DNA of 64,000 nt, taken from positions 62,001 through 126,000 of the forward strand of contig NZ_JAPSHY010000009.1 of the NCBI RefSeq assembly GCF_031179285.1, in the 5' to 3' direction. The notes below the pieces were generated by a model that was given only the letters and a program-made list of their open reading frames with translations, searched no databases and was not told where the DNA came from. The translations under genes and the position numbers were made by a program. The stretch is from Microbacterium sp. (GTDB lineage: Bacteria > Actinomycetota > Actinomycetes > Actinomycetales > Microbacteriaceae). This document shows, one piece after another, positions 52,747 through 60,422 of this stretch. Every line of letters starts with the position of its first letter. Within the stretch, counting starts at the first letter, position 1.

Positions 52747-52885
52747 GATCCCCCCGCTAGGCACCGTGCGAGCAATACGTCACGGAAGGCGACCTGTCGC
52801 GCCCGCTGGGCAGCGTGGCTGCACCCGCGATGAAAATCAGCATGAGACTCCTCGTGCATCGGAACGTGTGCGAACAGCATAATGA

Positions 52886-52911
52886 CAGTGACTGCCAATT
52901 GCCAGTCACTG
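52886..52911. promoter_or_regulatory. Near-perfect palindromic operator between membrane gene and TetR gene
   Basis: CAGTGACTG (52886-52894), CCAATTGC, CAGTCACTG (52903-52911). Only one symmetric pair in 26 bp breaks the symmetry. A further half-site CCAGCGACTGC follows at about 52927. It is placed in the divergent promoter region 48 bases before the TetR start. Confidence 0.85.
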
Positions 52912-52958
52912 CCACAATTGTCTTGGCCAGCGACTGCACGGCGCAGTACGTTGGTTCG

Positions 52959-53534
52959 ATGGCATCCGGGTTGCGAGCTCTGAAACGGACGCGTACGCGT
53001 TTGGCAATCGCCGATTCGGCGCTGCGTTTGTTCATCGACCACGGATTCGAAGCAGTCTCCGTCGCCCAAGTGGCCTCAGCGGCCGGAGTCAGCGAGCGAA
53101 CGGTCTTTCGCTACTTCGTGGACAAAGAGGACCTTCTCTTCGCTGAGGACGACAGCTTCCGTGGACTCCTCGCCCAGGAACTCGCCACCAAGCACCTGAC
53201 GGATGATCCGATCGCCGCGATGCGCGACGCGACGATCACGGTTGCGCGGAGCGTCGAGGATCGACGTGAGGAGCTGATCGAACGCTGGAGACTGGTGCGC
53301 TCCTCCCCGGCCCTGCAGGCTCGAGAGCGAGCGCGGCACCGGCAGTACGAGGAGACGATCTGCTCTGCGTTCGTCGAGGCCGGGGTCGCCGAGCCGGCCG
53401 CCCGGCTGACTGCTCGATTCGGCATGATCGGATACGCCGAGTCGCTCCAGCGTTGGCTGGAAGGCGACCCGGAGATCACGTTCCAGAAGCACGTCGAGCT
53501 GACCTACGCCGAGATGCGTCAGCTGATGTCCTGA
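52959..53534 (+). CDS. TetR-family transcriptional regulator
   Basis: A 191-residue regulator: HTH TRLAIADSALRLFIDHGFEA VSVAQVASAAGVSERTVFRYF in two parts, then KEDLLFAEDD. The C-terminal region includes RRQYEETIC-like residues and ARFGMIGYAESLQRWLEGDP, typical of the mycofactocin/AcrR-like group of actinobacteria. ATG 52959 (MASGLRALKR) is chosen; the longer frame upstream would run through the palindromic operator. Likely controls itself and the divergent 52384 gene. Confidence 0.88.
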   Translation: MASGLRALKRTRTRLAIADSALRLFIDHGFEAVSVAQVASAAGVSERTVFRYFVDKEDLLFAEDDSFRGLLAQELATKHLTDDPIAAMRDATITVARSVEDRREELIERWRLVRSSPALQARERARHRQYEETICSAFVEAGVAEPAARLTARFGMIGYAESLQRWLEGDPEITFQKHVELTYAEMRQLMS

Positions 53535-53607
53535 CGCTCGCGGCGGTCAATCCGCGTCAATCGTTCCGCACGAAGGGTGGCGGCGCGGCCGTCGGCCGAC
53601 CGGCTCC

Positions 53608-54567
53608 TCAGGCGGAGGGGGTGGCCGCTCGCGATGGCCGCTTTCGCGCGAACCAGTCGACGATTGCCCTCGTGCGCCCTTGACTCACGACAACGCCCAG
53701 CAGGACCAGCACGGCGCCGGCCGGCTCGTGCCAGTGGAGAGTCTCGCTGAGGACGAGGACTCCCAGCAGCACCCCGACGACCGGGGTGAGGTAGGTGACG
53801 CTCGACGCGATGGTGGCGCCCCAGTTCTGGATGATCCGCGTGTTCCAGACGTATGCCAGTCCGGTGCCGACGGCGCCGAGCACGATCACGCTGCTCAGTA
53901 CGGTGGGAGAAAGCTCGACGGGGTCCATGCCGATCCACGGCATCATGGCCCCGAGGATCACCGCGGCGATGCCGATCTGAGCTGCCGCCACGGCGGTGGG
54001 ATCCATCGTCGCCGTGTTGAGGAACCGGCGGGTGTAGGCGAACGCGAATCCGTACGACAGGGTGGCCGCGAGACACGCGGCCTGCGCGATGAGTCCGGGA
54101 CCGCTCCACGCATCTGATCCGAGATAACTCCAGGGGGCGGCCACGACGACCACGCCGACCCCTGCGAGCAGGAGGCCGACGACGCGCGCGCGGGTCAGGC
54201 GTTCCGAGGGCAGGATCGCAAGTGAGACCAGCAGCGTGGCCACTGGCGTGGTGGCGTTGTAGATGCTCGACAGTCCCGACGGGATGTACTGCCCCGCCCA
54301 GGAGAACAGCAGGAAGGGGAGTACGCAGAGGAACACTCCGATGACTCCGAGATGCGCCCACGTACGCAGGCCCGTCGGCCACCTGCGGCGAGTGATCGTC
54401 ATCAGCAGCGCCAGCGTGACGGCGCCGAAGGCGAGACGCCCGAAAGCGACCTGCGCGGGGCTGAGCCCGTCGAGCGCGAGCTTGATGAAGAGAAAACTCG
54501 ATCCCCACACCACCGCCAGTGCGATGAACTCGATGCCGATCCGCCGGTTGCTGCTCGATTGATTCAT
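53608..54567 (-). CDS. EamA/DMT-family transporter
   Basis: A 319-residue protein with ten membrane helices in two EamA repeats: first ALAVVWGSSFLFIKLALDGL to about residue 145, second LACLAATLSYGFAFAYTRRF-like sequence to about 300. YNATTPVATLLVSLAILPSE and VTYLTPVVGVLLGVLVLSET are the paired signature helices. Members export amino acids, metabolites or drugs; the substrate is unknown. ATG 54567. Monocistronic. Confidence 0.9.
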   Translation of the reverse strand: MNQSSSNRRIGIEFIALAVVWGSSFLFIKLALDGLSPAQVAFGRLAFGAVTLALLMTITRRRWPTGLRTWAHLGVIGVFLCVLPFLLFSWAGQYIPSGLSSIYNATTPVATLLVSLAILPSERLTRARVVGLLLAGVGVVVVAAPWSYLGSDAWSGPGLIAQAACLAATLSYGFAFAYTRRFLNTATMDPTAVAAAQIGIAAVILGAMMPWIGMDPVELSPTVLSSVIVLGAVGTGLAYVWNTRIIQNWGATIASSVTYLTPVVGVLLGVLVLSETLHWHEPAGAVLVLLGVVVSQGRTRAIVDWFARKRPSRAATPSA

Positions 54568-54887
54568 CGCTGCCCCTCCGGAGGTGAAACCGCTGACCGT
54601 TGCGGCCCGAGCGTATGTCGGATCACGGCCGGGATGCTGGCGGCTTTCGGACCTCGCGTTCCTGCCGGGCGGCAGATGCCGAGGGCCCGTTTCGATGCGG
54701 GCCCTGTGATGATGGCACGTCTGGCTTCAGCCGGTGGCGCCGATCAGCGCGGTCACCGTCGCAGTGATGCGGCAGCCACCGCAACGCCGACTACGGCACC
54801 GACCGCCGATTGATGCAACGGACCACCGGTCGCGGACGTGACGCGAGTGCTGCGGCATCGGCCTGGCCACGACTCAGCCGCTCGGCC
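54568..54887. other. 320-bp gap without a supported gene
   Basis: No convincing coding sequence on either strand. It contains a perfect 8-bp hairpin AGGGCCCG/CGGGCCCT (54682-54705, loop TTTCGATG) without a U-tract. A short minus-strand frame just after the first arsC gene has a hydrophobic stretch ending about 54745 but no start codon or ribosome-binding site. Given that the adjacent arsenic cluster lacks a pump gene, a decayed gene here is conceivable but not shown. Confidence 0.5.
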
Positions 54888-55283
54888 TCAGTTGAGAAGC
54901 GTCGCTCGAATCTTCTCGGACACCGCTTCGCGCAACGGGCGTACCGCGGCGACGTTCCAGGCTGCCGGGTCGGGGAACGACCATTCCATCACCCTCCCGC
55001 GGGGGCTCGATGGCAGAGTCAGCCCCGGCTTCATGAGGACGACGATGTCGGCGGTGTCCAGATCGCCGACTGTGACGGCGCGGGGCACTCGGTCAGCGAT
55101 GTCCATGCCGAGTTCGGCGACGGTGGCCGCGACGGCGGGGTTCACGGCGTCGGCAGGGGAGATGCCCGCGGAGGCGGCGGTGAAGCGGTCGCCGGCCAGG
55201 TACTCGAGGAGGGCCGCGCCGAGCTGCGATCGACCTGCATTGTGTTGGCAGATGAAGAGGACGGTCTGGGTCGCGTGGGTCAC
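54888..55283 (-). CDS. arsC: Arsenate reductase / low-molecular-weight phosphatase family protein
   Basis: A 131-residue LMW-phosphatase-fold protein with the catalytic P-loop CQHNAGRSQ near residue 13 and the general-acid region EWSFPDPAAWN near the C-terminus. This is the thioredoxin/mycothiol-type arsenate reductase family. Start GTG 55283 is chosen (VTHATQTVLFI); GTG 55292 is an alternative three codons upstream. It follows the ArsR-phosphatase fusion by about 20 bases in the same direction. It differs clearly from the other reductase at 57492, lacking that protein's extra cysteines. Confidence 0.85.
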   Translation of the reverse strand: MTHATQTVLFICQHNAGRSQLGAALLEYLAGDRFTAASAGISPADAVNPAVAATVAELGMDIADRVPRAVTVGDLDTADIVVLMKPGLTLPSSPRGRVMEWSFPDPAAWNVAAVRPLREAVSEKIRATLLN

Positions 55284-55303
55284 GGGTTTCACTTTCGCTC
55301 GGT

Positions 55304-55978
55304 TCAGCTGACGGCCAGGCGGGGAGCGAGTTCCGCGATGCGGCGCTCGAGTTCGTCGTAGGTGACGTCGAAGGCATGATCGGTGCCCAGGCGCACCGGG
55401 TCGGGAATCGACCAGTGCAGGTGGCCGGTGGCACCGAGTTCCTCGTGGGCGTTGTCGCACACGGTCACGACGAGATCCGAATGGGTCATCACTGAGTCCA
55501 GCGCGCGTGGTGGCTGAGCAGACAGGGAGAGCGCGCGGCGATCCGCCACGGCTACGGCGCCCGGATCTATCCGCGCTGCAGGGTGTGTGCCGCCCGATGA
55601 TGCGGGGATGGCGCTGCGCGTCGACCATAAGGCCGCCGCGAGTTGCGACCTCGCCGAATTCGCGGTGCACACGAACACCACTCGGCTCGCGCGCTCGACC
55701 CGCCCGGGGGTGAGCCCATGGAGTGCTGTTTCGGTGAGGCGGACGTAGCTGCGTCGCCTGTCCGCCTCCGAGCGCGATCGAGACACCATCCCCACGGATT
55801 CCAGCACGTTCAGATGATGGGTGACGAGGTTCGACGGAAGGCCCAGTGCGACCCGGATCTCCGTCGGAGACAGATCGCCCAGCGTGAGGAGGTCGACGAC
55901 CCGAAGGCGTGACGGATCACTCAACGCCGCGTGCTTCGCGGCGCGGGCCTCTACATCGTCAATTCGCTCAGTGTTCAT
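55304..55978 (-). CDS. ArsR regulator fused to a low-molecular-weight phosphatase / ArsC-like domain
   Basis: A 224-residue fusion. Residues 1-90 are an ArsR winged helix (AKHAALSDPSRLRVVDLLTL, LPSNLVTHHLNVLESVGMVS, SRSEADRRRSYVRLT). Residues 97-215 are an LMW-phosphatase-like domain with the P-loop CTANSARSQ and the acid region WSIPDPVRLG. Such ArsR-ArsC fusions occur in actinobacterial arsenic operons and may sense arsenate or arsenite directly. It is first gene of a minus-strand operon with the arsC at 54888; the palindrome TCAATATTGA lies just upstream of its ATG (55978). Confidence 0.88.
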   Translation of the reverse strand: MNTERIDDVEARAAKHAALSDPSRLRVVDLLTLGDLSPTEIRVALGLPSNLVTHHLNVLESVGMVSRSRSEADRRRSYVRLTETALHGLTPGRVERASRVVFVCTANSARSQLAAALWSTRSAIPASSGGTHPAARIDPGAVAVADRRALSLSAQPPRALDSVMTHSDLVVTVCDNAHEELGATGHLHWSIPDPVRLGTDHAFDVTYDELERRIAELAPRLAVS

Positions 55979-55982
55979 TGTC

Positions 55983-55992
55983 TCAATATTGA
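55983..55992. promoter_or_regulatory. Candidate ArsR operator
   Basis: TCAATATTGA, a perfect 10-bp palindrome 5 bp upstream of the ArsR-fusion start, flanked by GTTCA (55974) and TGAAC (55994). It resembles the ATCAA/TTGA-type half-sites of ArsR repressors and lies between the fusion gene and the divergent flavoprotein at 56069. Confidence 0.65.
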
Positions 55993-56068
55993 CTGAACTA
56001 CTCCTGCCGAGTCAAGATGATCCCGTACTCCCCGCCAGCCCGAGACTCAGCCCCGCGAAAGGGACCCC

Positions 56069-57454
56069 ATGCATCTTGTAGCGATCGGCGGAAGCGACGC
56101 CGGAATCTCCACCGCCCTCCGTGCCCGCGAACTCGATCCGTCCGCCGATGTCACCGTCGTCGTGGCGGACGCCTACCCGAACTTCTCCATCTGCGGCATC
56201 CCGTACTACTTCTCCCGCGAAGTGCAGCCCTGGCAGTCGCTCGCTCACCGCACCCACGCGGACCTCGAAGCCACGGGCATGAACCTCCGGCTGAACACCC
56301 TCGCCACTGCCATCGACGTCGACGCCCGCCGCCTCACGGTCCGCGACACGCACGGTGCCGAATCGAGCATCGCCTACGACGAGCTCATGGTCGGCACCGG
56401 GGCATCCCCGTCGACTGCCGGCATCGCGGGCCTCGACCGACTCGGCCCCGATGATGGGGTGCACCTGCTGCACTCGATGGGCGACACATTCGCGCTTGAG
56501 AAGTACCTCGACGACCACCTGCCCGAAACGGCGATCATCGTCGGTGCCGGTTATGTCGGTCTTGAGATGGCCGAGGCGCTCACCGTGCGGGGCCTCCAGG
56601 TCACCCAGCTTCAGCGCGGCCCCGAAGTGCTCTCCACCCTCGACCCCGAACTGGGCTCCCTCGTTCACGACGAACTCGCCCGACACGGCGTCGATGTCCT
56701 CACCCGGACCCGCGTGGATGCCGTCAGACGCGACGCGGGGCGGATCACCGTCAGCGGAACCCGCGACGGCGAGGCCTTCTCACGCAGCGCGGACGTGATC
56801 CTCGTCGTCGTCGGTGTGCGTCCCAACACGGGTCTTCTCACCGCGGCCGGCGCGTCCACGGGTCCCGGCGGCGCCGTCGTCGTCGACGAGCGGATGCGCA
56901 CCGGCCTGCCGCACGTCTGGGCGGCCGGCGACGGTGTGGTCACACACCACCGCCTCCTCGGCGTCACCTACCTCCCACTCGGCACGACCGCTCACAAACA
57001 GGGCCGCGTCGCCGGCGAGAACGCCATCGGCGGAGACGCATCGTTCGCAGGAAGCCTCGGGACGCAGGTGGTGAAGGTGTTCGACGTCGTGGCAGCGCGC
57101 ACGGGCCTCCGTGACCACGAAGCCGCCGCAGCCGGGTTCGCGCCGCACAGTCACACGGCAATCGCCGACGACCACAAGCGTTACTACCCGGGCGCGACCC
57201 CCATCAGCATCCGGATCACGGGTGACACCCGCGACGGCCGCCTTCTCGGTGCGCAGCTTGTCGGCGCTCGGGGCGCGGAGATCTCCAAACGCGTCGACAC
57301 CTACGCCACCGCGCTGCATCACCAGATGAGTGTCGCTGCGATGAGCGACCTCGACCTCTCCTATACGCCTCCGCTCGGCTGCCCGTGGGACGCCGTGCAG
57401 GTTGCGTCACAAGCTTGGAACCGAGAGACGCGAGCCGTCGTCGCAGCGACGTGA
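56069..57454 (+). CDS. FAD-dependent pyridine-nucleotide-disulfide oxidoreductase (CoA-disulfide reductase/NADH oxidase-like)
   Basis: A 461-residue flavoprotein: FAD-binding GGSDAGISTALRARELDP, single redox Cys42 in FSICGIPYYF (as in CoA-disulfide reductases and NADH oxidases), NAD-binding AIIVGAGYVGLEMAEAL, second FAD motif HVWAAGDGV, and a C-terminal dimerisation domain. ATG 56069 follows GAAAGGGA. It is divergent from the ArsR fusion, and relatives are common in actinobacterial arsenic clusters, where they may reduce thiols or arsenic species. The arsenic role is inference from context. Confidence 0.9.
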   Translation: MHLVAIGGSDAGISTALRARELDPSADVTVVVADAYPNFSICGIPYYFSREVQPWQSLAHRTHADLEATGMNLRLNTLATAIDVDARRLTVRDTHGAESSIAYDELMVGTGASPSTAGIAGLDRLGPDDGVHLLHSMGDTFALEKYLDDHLPETAIIVGAGYVGLEMAEALTVRGLQVTQLQRGPEVLSTLDPELGSLVHDELARHGVDVLTRTRVDAVRRDAGRITVSGTRDGEAFSRSADVILVVVGVRPNTGLLTAAGASTGPGGAVVVDERMRTGLPHVWAAGDGVVTHHRLLGVTYLPLGTTAHKQGRVAGENAIGGDASFAGSLGTQVVKVFDVVAARTGLRDHEAAAAGFAPHSHTAIADDHKRYYPGATPISIRITGDTRDGRLLGAQLVGARGAEISKRVDTYATALHHQMSVAAMSDLDLSYTPPLGCPWDAVQVASQAWNRETRAVVAAT

Positions 57455-57491
57455 TCGCCGCCGGAACCATTGGCCCCGAAGGCGAGCGCGA

Positions 57492-57899
57492 TCAGGGCAG
57501 CAGTTCTCCGACGAGAACTTCGATGCGGCCGCGGATGTCGTCGCGGATCGGCCGCACGGCATCGATGCCCTGGCCGGCGGGGTCGTCGAGCTCCCAGTCC
57601 TCGTAACGCTTGCCGGGAAAGAACGGGCAGGCGTCGCCGCACCCCATGGTGATGACGACATCCGAGGCCTGCACGGCCTCGGTCGTGAGCACCTTCGGCT
57701 GCTCCGACGTGATGTCGATACCGACCTCGGCCATCGCCTCGACGGCGATCGGATTGATCTGCTCGGCCGGCATCGAGCCCGCCGAGCGCACCTCGACGCG
57801 GTCACCCGCGATGTCACGTAGGAAGCCGGCGGCCATTTGCGAGCGGCCGGCGTTGTGAACGCAGACGAAGAGCACAGAGGGCTTGGTGGCGTCGGTCAT
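57492..57899 (-). CDS. arsC: Arsenate reductase ArsC (LMW phosphatase family)
   Basis: A 135-residue enzyme. The P-loop is CVHNAGRSQ (Cys13), followed by SAGSMPAEQINPIAVEAMAE, and VITMGCGDACPFFPGKRYEDW brings two further Cys (near 87 and 91). This MGCGDACP motif is diagnostic of the true arsenate reductases of this family. WELDDPAGQG contains the general acid. ATG 57899 chosen; the longer frame upstream is Arg-rich. It lies downstream of the FAD monooxygenase with a 41-base gap on the same strand. Confidence 0.94.
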   Translation of the reverse strand: MTDATKPSVLFVCVHNAGRSQMAAGFLRDIAGDRVEVRSAGSMPAEQINPIAVEAMAEVGIDITSEQPKVLTTEAVQASDVVITMGCGDACPFFPGKRYEDWELDDPAGQGIDAVRPIRDDIRGRIEVLVGELLP

Positions 57900-57940
57900 G
57901 GCGTCTCCGATGGAAAGTGGTCGACTCCAGTATCCACGCT

Positions 57941-59254
57941 TCAGCTGGTCGCGAGCGCCGGGCGCAGACCGACCTGCAGCACGGAAGGCGCGGCACAGCA
58001 TCCGCCGCCTCCGCTGCCGGCGGAATCGAAGTCGCCCGATCCGCCGCACACGCCCGTCGCGGGCAGGACCAGATCGTTGCGCGCGGCCGCCGCGTGGTCT
58101 CCGGCCAAGTGGGCCGTCACGCTCCGCACCTGCTCGTAACCGGTCAGCGCCAGGAACGTCGGTGCGCGGCCGTACGACTTCGCGCCGACGATGAAGAATC
58201 CCGGCTCCGGCTGGGCGAGCTGGCGCGCGCCCGTCGCCGATACCGAGCCGCAGGAGTGGATGTTGGGGTCGATCTCGGCAGCGATCCCCGCGACGGCGTC
58301 GAGCACGGGATCGAGGTCGATGCGCAGTTCACGCAGGATCGATGTGTCGGGGCGGAACCCGGTCAGGGCGAACACCTGCGAGACGCCGGAGATCTCGCGT
58401 CCGTCCTCGGCCACGATGGTAAGCGCGCCGGCATCCCGTCGGAACTCCGTGACGCGGTATCCCGTCACGACATCCACGAGGCCCGACTCGATCACGTTGC
58501 GGGCGCGTGATCCGAGAGCGGCACGCTCGGGCAGTTCGTCGCCTGCGCCGCCGCCGAGCACGTTCGCCACGTTCCCTCGGCGCAGCAGCCAGGTCACGCG
58601 GGTCGCTGGTTCGCGCCGGGCGAGCTCGGTCAGTCGGAGCACGGCGTGAGCGGCGGAGTGACCGGCTCCGACGACGACCACGTGCGTGCCGGCGAGTGTC
58701 GAGACGTCGTCCGGGATGCGGTATGAGATGCGGTCCGACGCCTTCGCCTCTCCGCGCGCCGGGTACCCGTCGGCTCCCGCCGGATTCGGCAGACCCCAGG
58801 TGCCGCTGGCGTCGATGACGGCACCGGCGAGCAGGCGGCTTTCATCTCCGTTCGCGTCGGTGGTGTGAATCACGAACGGACGGGTGTCTCTGCCGCCGTC
58901 GACGACCTTGTCGCTGCCACGACGCGATACACCGGTCACCGTCGTCGCGTACCGCACGCGGTCGCCGAGGGCTGCGGAGAGCGGGGCGAGATAGCCGCCC
59001 ACCCATTCGGCGCCGGTGGGGTATCCGGATGCCGGAGCGCGCCACCCTGTCGGCTCGAGAAGCCGGCGCGCGGCGCCGTCGACGAGTTCGGGCCACGCAG
59101 AGAACAGTCGTACGTGCCCCCATTCGCTCACCGCTGCGCCCGGGCCCTCACCGCGTTCGAGAACGACGGCCTCGAGACCGCGTTCGCTCAGGTGGGCGGC
59201 GGCGGCGAGCCCCTGCGGGCCTGCTCCGATGACGACGATGGGAAGCTCGGACAT
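57941..59254 (-). CDS. FAD-dependent monooxygenase-like oxidoreductase of arsenic clusters (ArsO-like)
   Basis: A 437-residue flavoprotein: FAD-binding VVIGAGPQGLAAAAHLSERG, NAD(P)-binding VVVGAGHSAAHAVLRL, and the monooxygenase-like SEWGHVRLFSAWPELVD. The C-terminus is Cys-rich (VCGGSGDFDSAGSGGGGCCA), a possible metalloid-binding tail. ATG 59254 follows GAGGAG. It is co-directional with arsC and divergent from the ArsR gene across an ArsR-type operator, so arsenic-inducible expression is likely. The ArsO name is by family resemblance; the reaction is not established here. Confidence 0.85.
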   Translation of the reverse strand: MSELPIVVIGAGPQGLAAAAHLSERGLEAVVLERGEGPGAAVSEWGHVRLFSAWPELVDGAARRLLEPTGWRAPASGYPTGAEWVGGYLAPLSAALGDRVRYATTVTGVSRRGSDKVVDGGRDTRPFVIHTTDANGDESRLLAGAVIDASGTWGLPNPAGADGYPARGEAKASDRISYRIPDDVSTLAGTHVVVVGAGHSAAHAVLRLTELARREPATRVTWLLRRGNVANVLGGGAGDELPERAALGSRARNVIESGLVDVVTGYRVTEFRRDAGALTIVAEDGREISGVSQVFALTGFRPDTSILRELRIDLDPVLDAVAGIAAEIDPNIHSCGSVSATGARQLAQPEPGFFIVGAKSYGRAPTFLALTGYEQVRSVTAHLAGDHAAAARNDLVLPATGVCGGSGDFDSAGSGGGGCCAAPSVLQVGLRPALATS

Positions 59255-59269
59255 CACGTGTCTCCTCAG

Positions 59270-59285
59270 ATCGAGAAATTTCGAT
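59270..59285. promoter_or_regulatory. ArsR-type operator
   Basis: ATCGA-GAAATT-TCGAT: 5-bp arms with a 6-base spacer, the same geometry as the classical ArsR operator ATCAA-N6-TTGAT. It lies 15 bp upstream of the flavoprotein start and 54 bp before the divergent arsR start, so it can control both. Confidence 0.8.
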
Positions 59286-59339
59286 ATGACGACTGTCGCC
59301 CATCTATCGAAGAATGTCAATACGTGCGAGAATGATGGC

Positions 59340-59681
59340 ATGAGTCTTCCGGCGACCATCGAAGCGACCTCCTGCTGCGTGCCCAGCGTCACCTCGTCGC
59401 TGTCAGTCGAAGATGCCGAGCGCGTCGCGCGCGTGTTCAAGGCGCTCGGCGACCCGACACGCGTCCGCCTGCTGTCGCTCATCGCCGCGGGCGAGGGCGG
59501 CGAGGCGTGCATCTGCGATCTGACGGCTCCGATCGGCCTCTCGCAGGGCACCGTCTCCCACCACATGAAGCTTCTCGCCGACGCCGGGCTCGTCAGTCGC
59601 GAGCAGCGCGGCAAGTGGGCGTACTTCTCGCTCAACGGCGGTGCGCTGGACGCCGCCTCCGACGCACTGCGCTCGGTCTGA
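59340..59681 (+). CDS. arsR: ArsR-family arsenic-responsive repressor
   Basis: A 113-residue repressor with a Cys pair near the N-terminus (TSCCVPS, residues 12-13) and the metalloid-sensing-type CICDLT motif (two Cys) in the DNA-binding helix region. HTH GLSQGTVSHHMKLLADAGLV and wing EQRGKWAYFSL follow. These four cysteines mark an As(III)-responsive ArsR, unlike the ArsR proteins at 12184 and 30222. ATG 59340. Divergent from the ArsO-like gene with an operator at 59270; the stop is 2 bases from the convergent potassium gene. Confidence 0.92.
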   Translation: MSLPATIEATSCCVPSVTSSLSVEDAERVARVFKALGDPTRVRLLSLIAAGEGGEACICDLTAPIGLSQGTVSHHMKLLADAGLVSREQRGKWAYFSLNGGALDAASDALRSV

Positions 59682-59683
59682 GC

Positions 59684-60379
59684 TCAGCGCAGCTGCGCGA
59701 ACTTCTCGACCTTGTCGGTCGGTCCGACCACGAGGACGGTGTCTCCCTCTCCGAGCACGCTGTCAGCCTGGGCGTTGCGCCAGTCGCCGGAAGCCGGACG
59801 GTATGCCGCGATCGTCACCCCGTGCGTCGCGCGCACGGACCCCTCGGTCAATGTGATCCCGTGCAGATGGTGGGGAGCGACCGTCTTCACGATGGCGTAC
59901 CCCTTGTCGATCTCGAGATAGTCGGCTGCAGCACCGCGGACGAGGTGTGCCACCCGTCGCCCCATGTCCTTCTCCGGGTACACGACCTTGTGCACCCCCA
60001 GCTGCTCGAGCACGGCGCCGTGGCGTTCATCGACGGCCTTCGCCCAGATGACAGGCACCTTGAGCTGCAGTAGAAGCGACGACGTGAGGATGGATGCGGT
60101 GATGTCGGAGCCGATGGACACGACGACGCGATCGAACTCATCGATCGCGAGTTGCTTGAGAACATCGAGCCGCGTCGCGTCCGCGCGCACCACCTGGGTG
60201 AGCTGGCCGTTGAGGGCCTGGACGGTGTCTTCGGAGGCGTCGATGCCGAGCACTTCAGTGCCGGATCCCATCAGCTCGAGGGCGAGGGAGGTGCCGAATC
60301 GGCCGAGTCCGATCACGGCGACCGAATCGGCTTCGGCGATCCGTCTGGCATCCTGTCCGAATGAGAGGAACTTGGGCAC
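59684..60379 (-). CDS. ktrA: Potassium uptake regulatory subunit (TrkA/KtrA, RCK domains)
   Basis: A 231-residue cytosolic gating subunit. The Rossmann RCK_N domain has GLGRFGTSLALELMGSGTEV and VLGIDASEDTVQALNG. The RCK_C domain runs from about residue 150 (GYAIVKTVAPHHLHGITLTE ... GEGDTVLVVGPTDKVEKFA). It binds nucleotides and controls the channel encoded just upstream at 60423. GTG 60379 follows GAAAGGA; a longer upstream frame is basic and unconvincing. Confidence 0.92.
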   Translation of the reverse strand: MPKFLSFGQDARRIAEADSVAVIGLGRFGTSLALELMGSGTEVLGIDASEDTVQALNGQLTQVVRADATRLDVLKQLAIDEFDRVVVSIGSDITASILTSSLLLQLKVPVIWAKAVDERHGAVLEQLGVHKVVYPEKDMGRRVAHLVRGAAADYLEIDKGYAIVKTVAPHHLHGITLTEGSVRATHGVTIAAYRPASGDWRNAQADSVLGEGDTVLVVGPTDKVEKFAQLR

Positions 60380-60422
60380 GTGGGGTCCTTTCGATGGGTG
60401 AGAGCGAGACTCGGCGGCGGCG

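Noticed and set aside
52815..52958. Extended N-terminus of the TetR at 52959
   Set aside because: It would be translated through the palindromic operator and contains no family sequence.
54682..54705. Hairpin AGGGCCCG/CGGGCCCT as a terminator
   Set aside because: A perfect 8-bp stem but no T-run on either side; kept only as part of the gap description.
54810..55361. Plus-strand frame across the first arsC gene
   Set aside because: Shadow of the minus-strand phosphatase gene, which has the CQHNAGRSQ P-loop.
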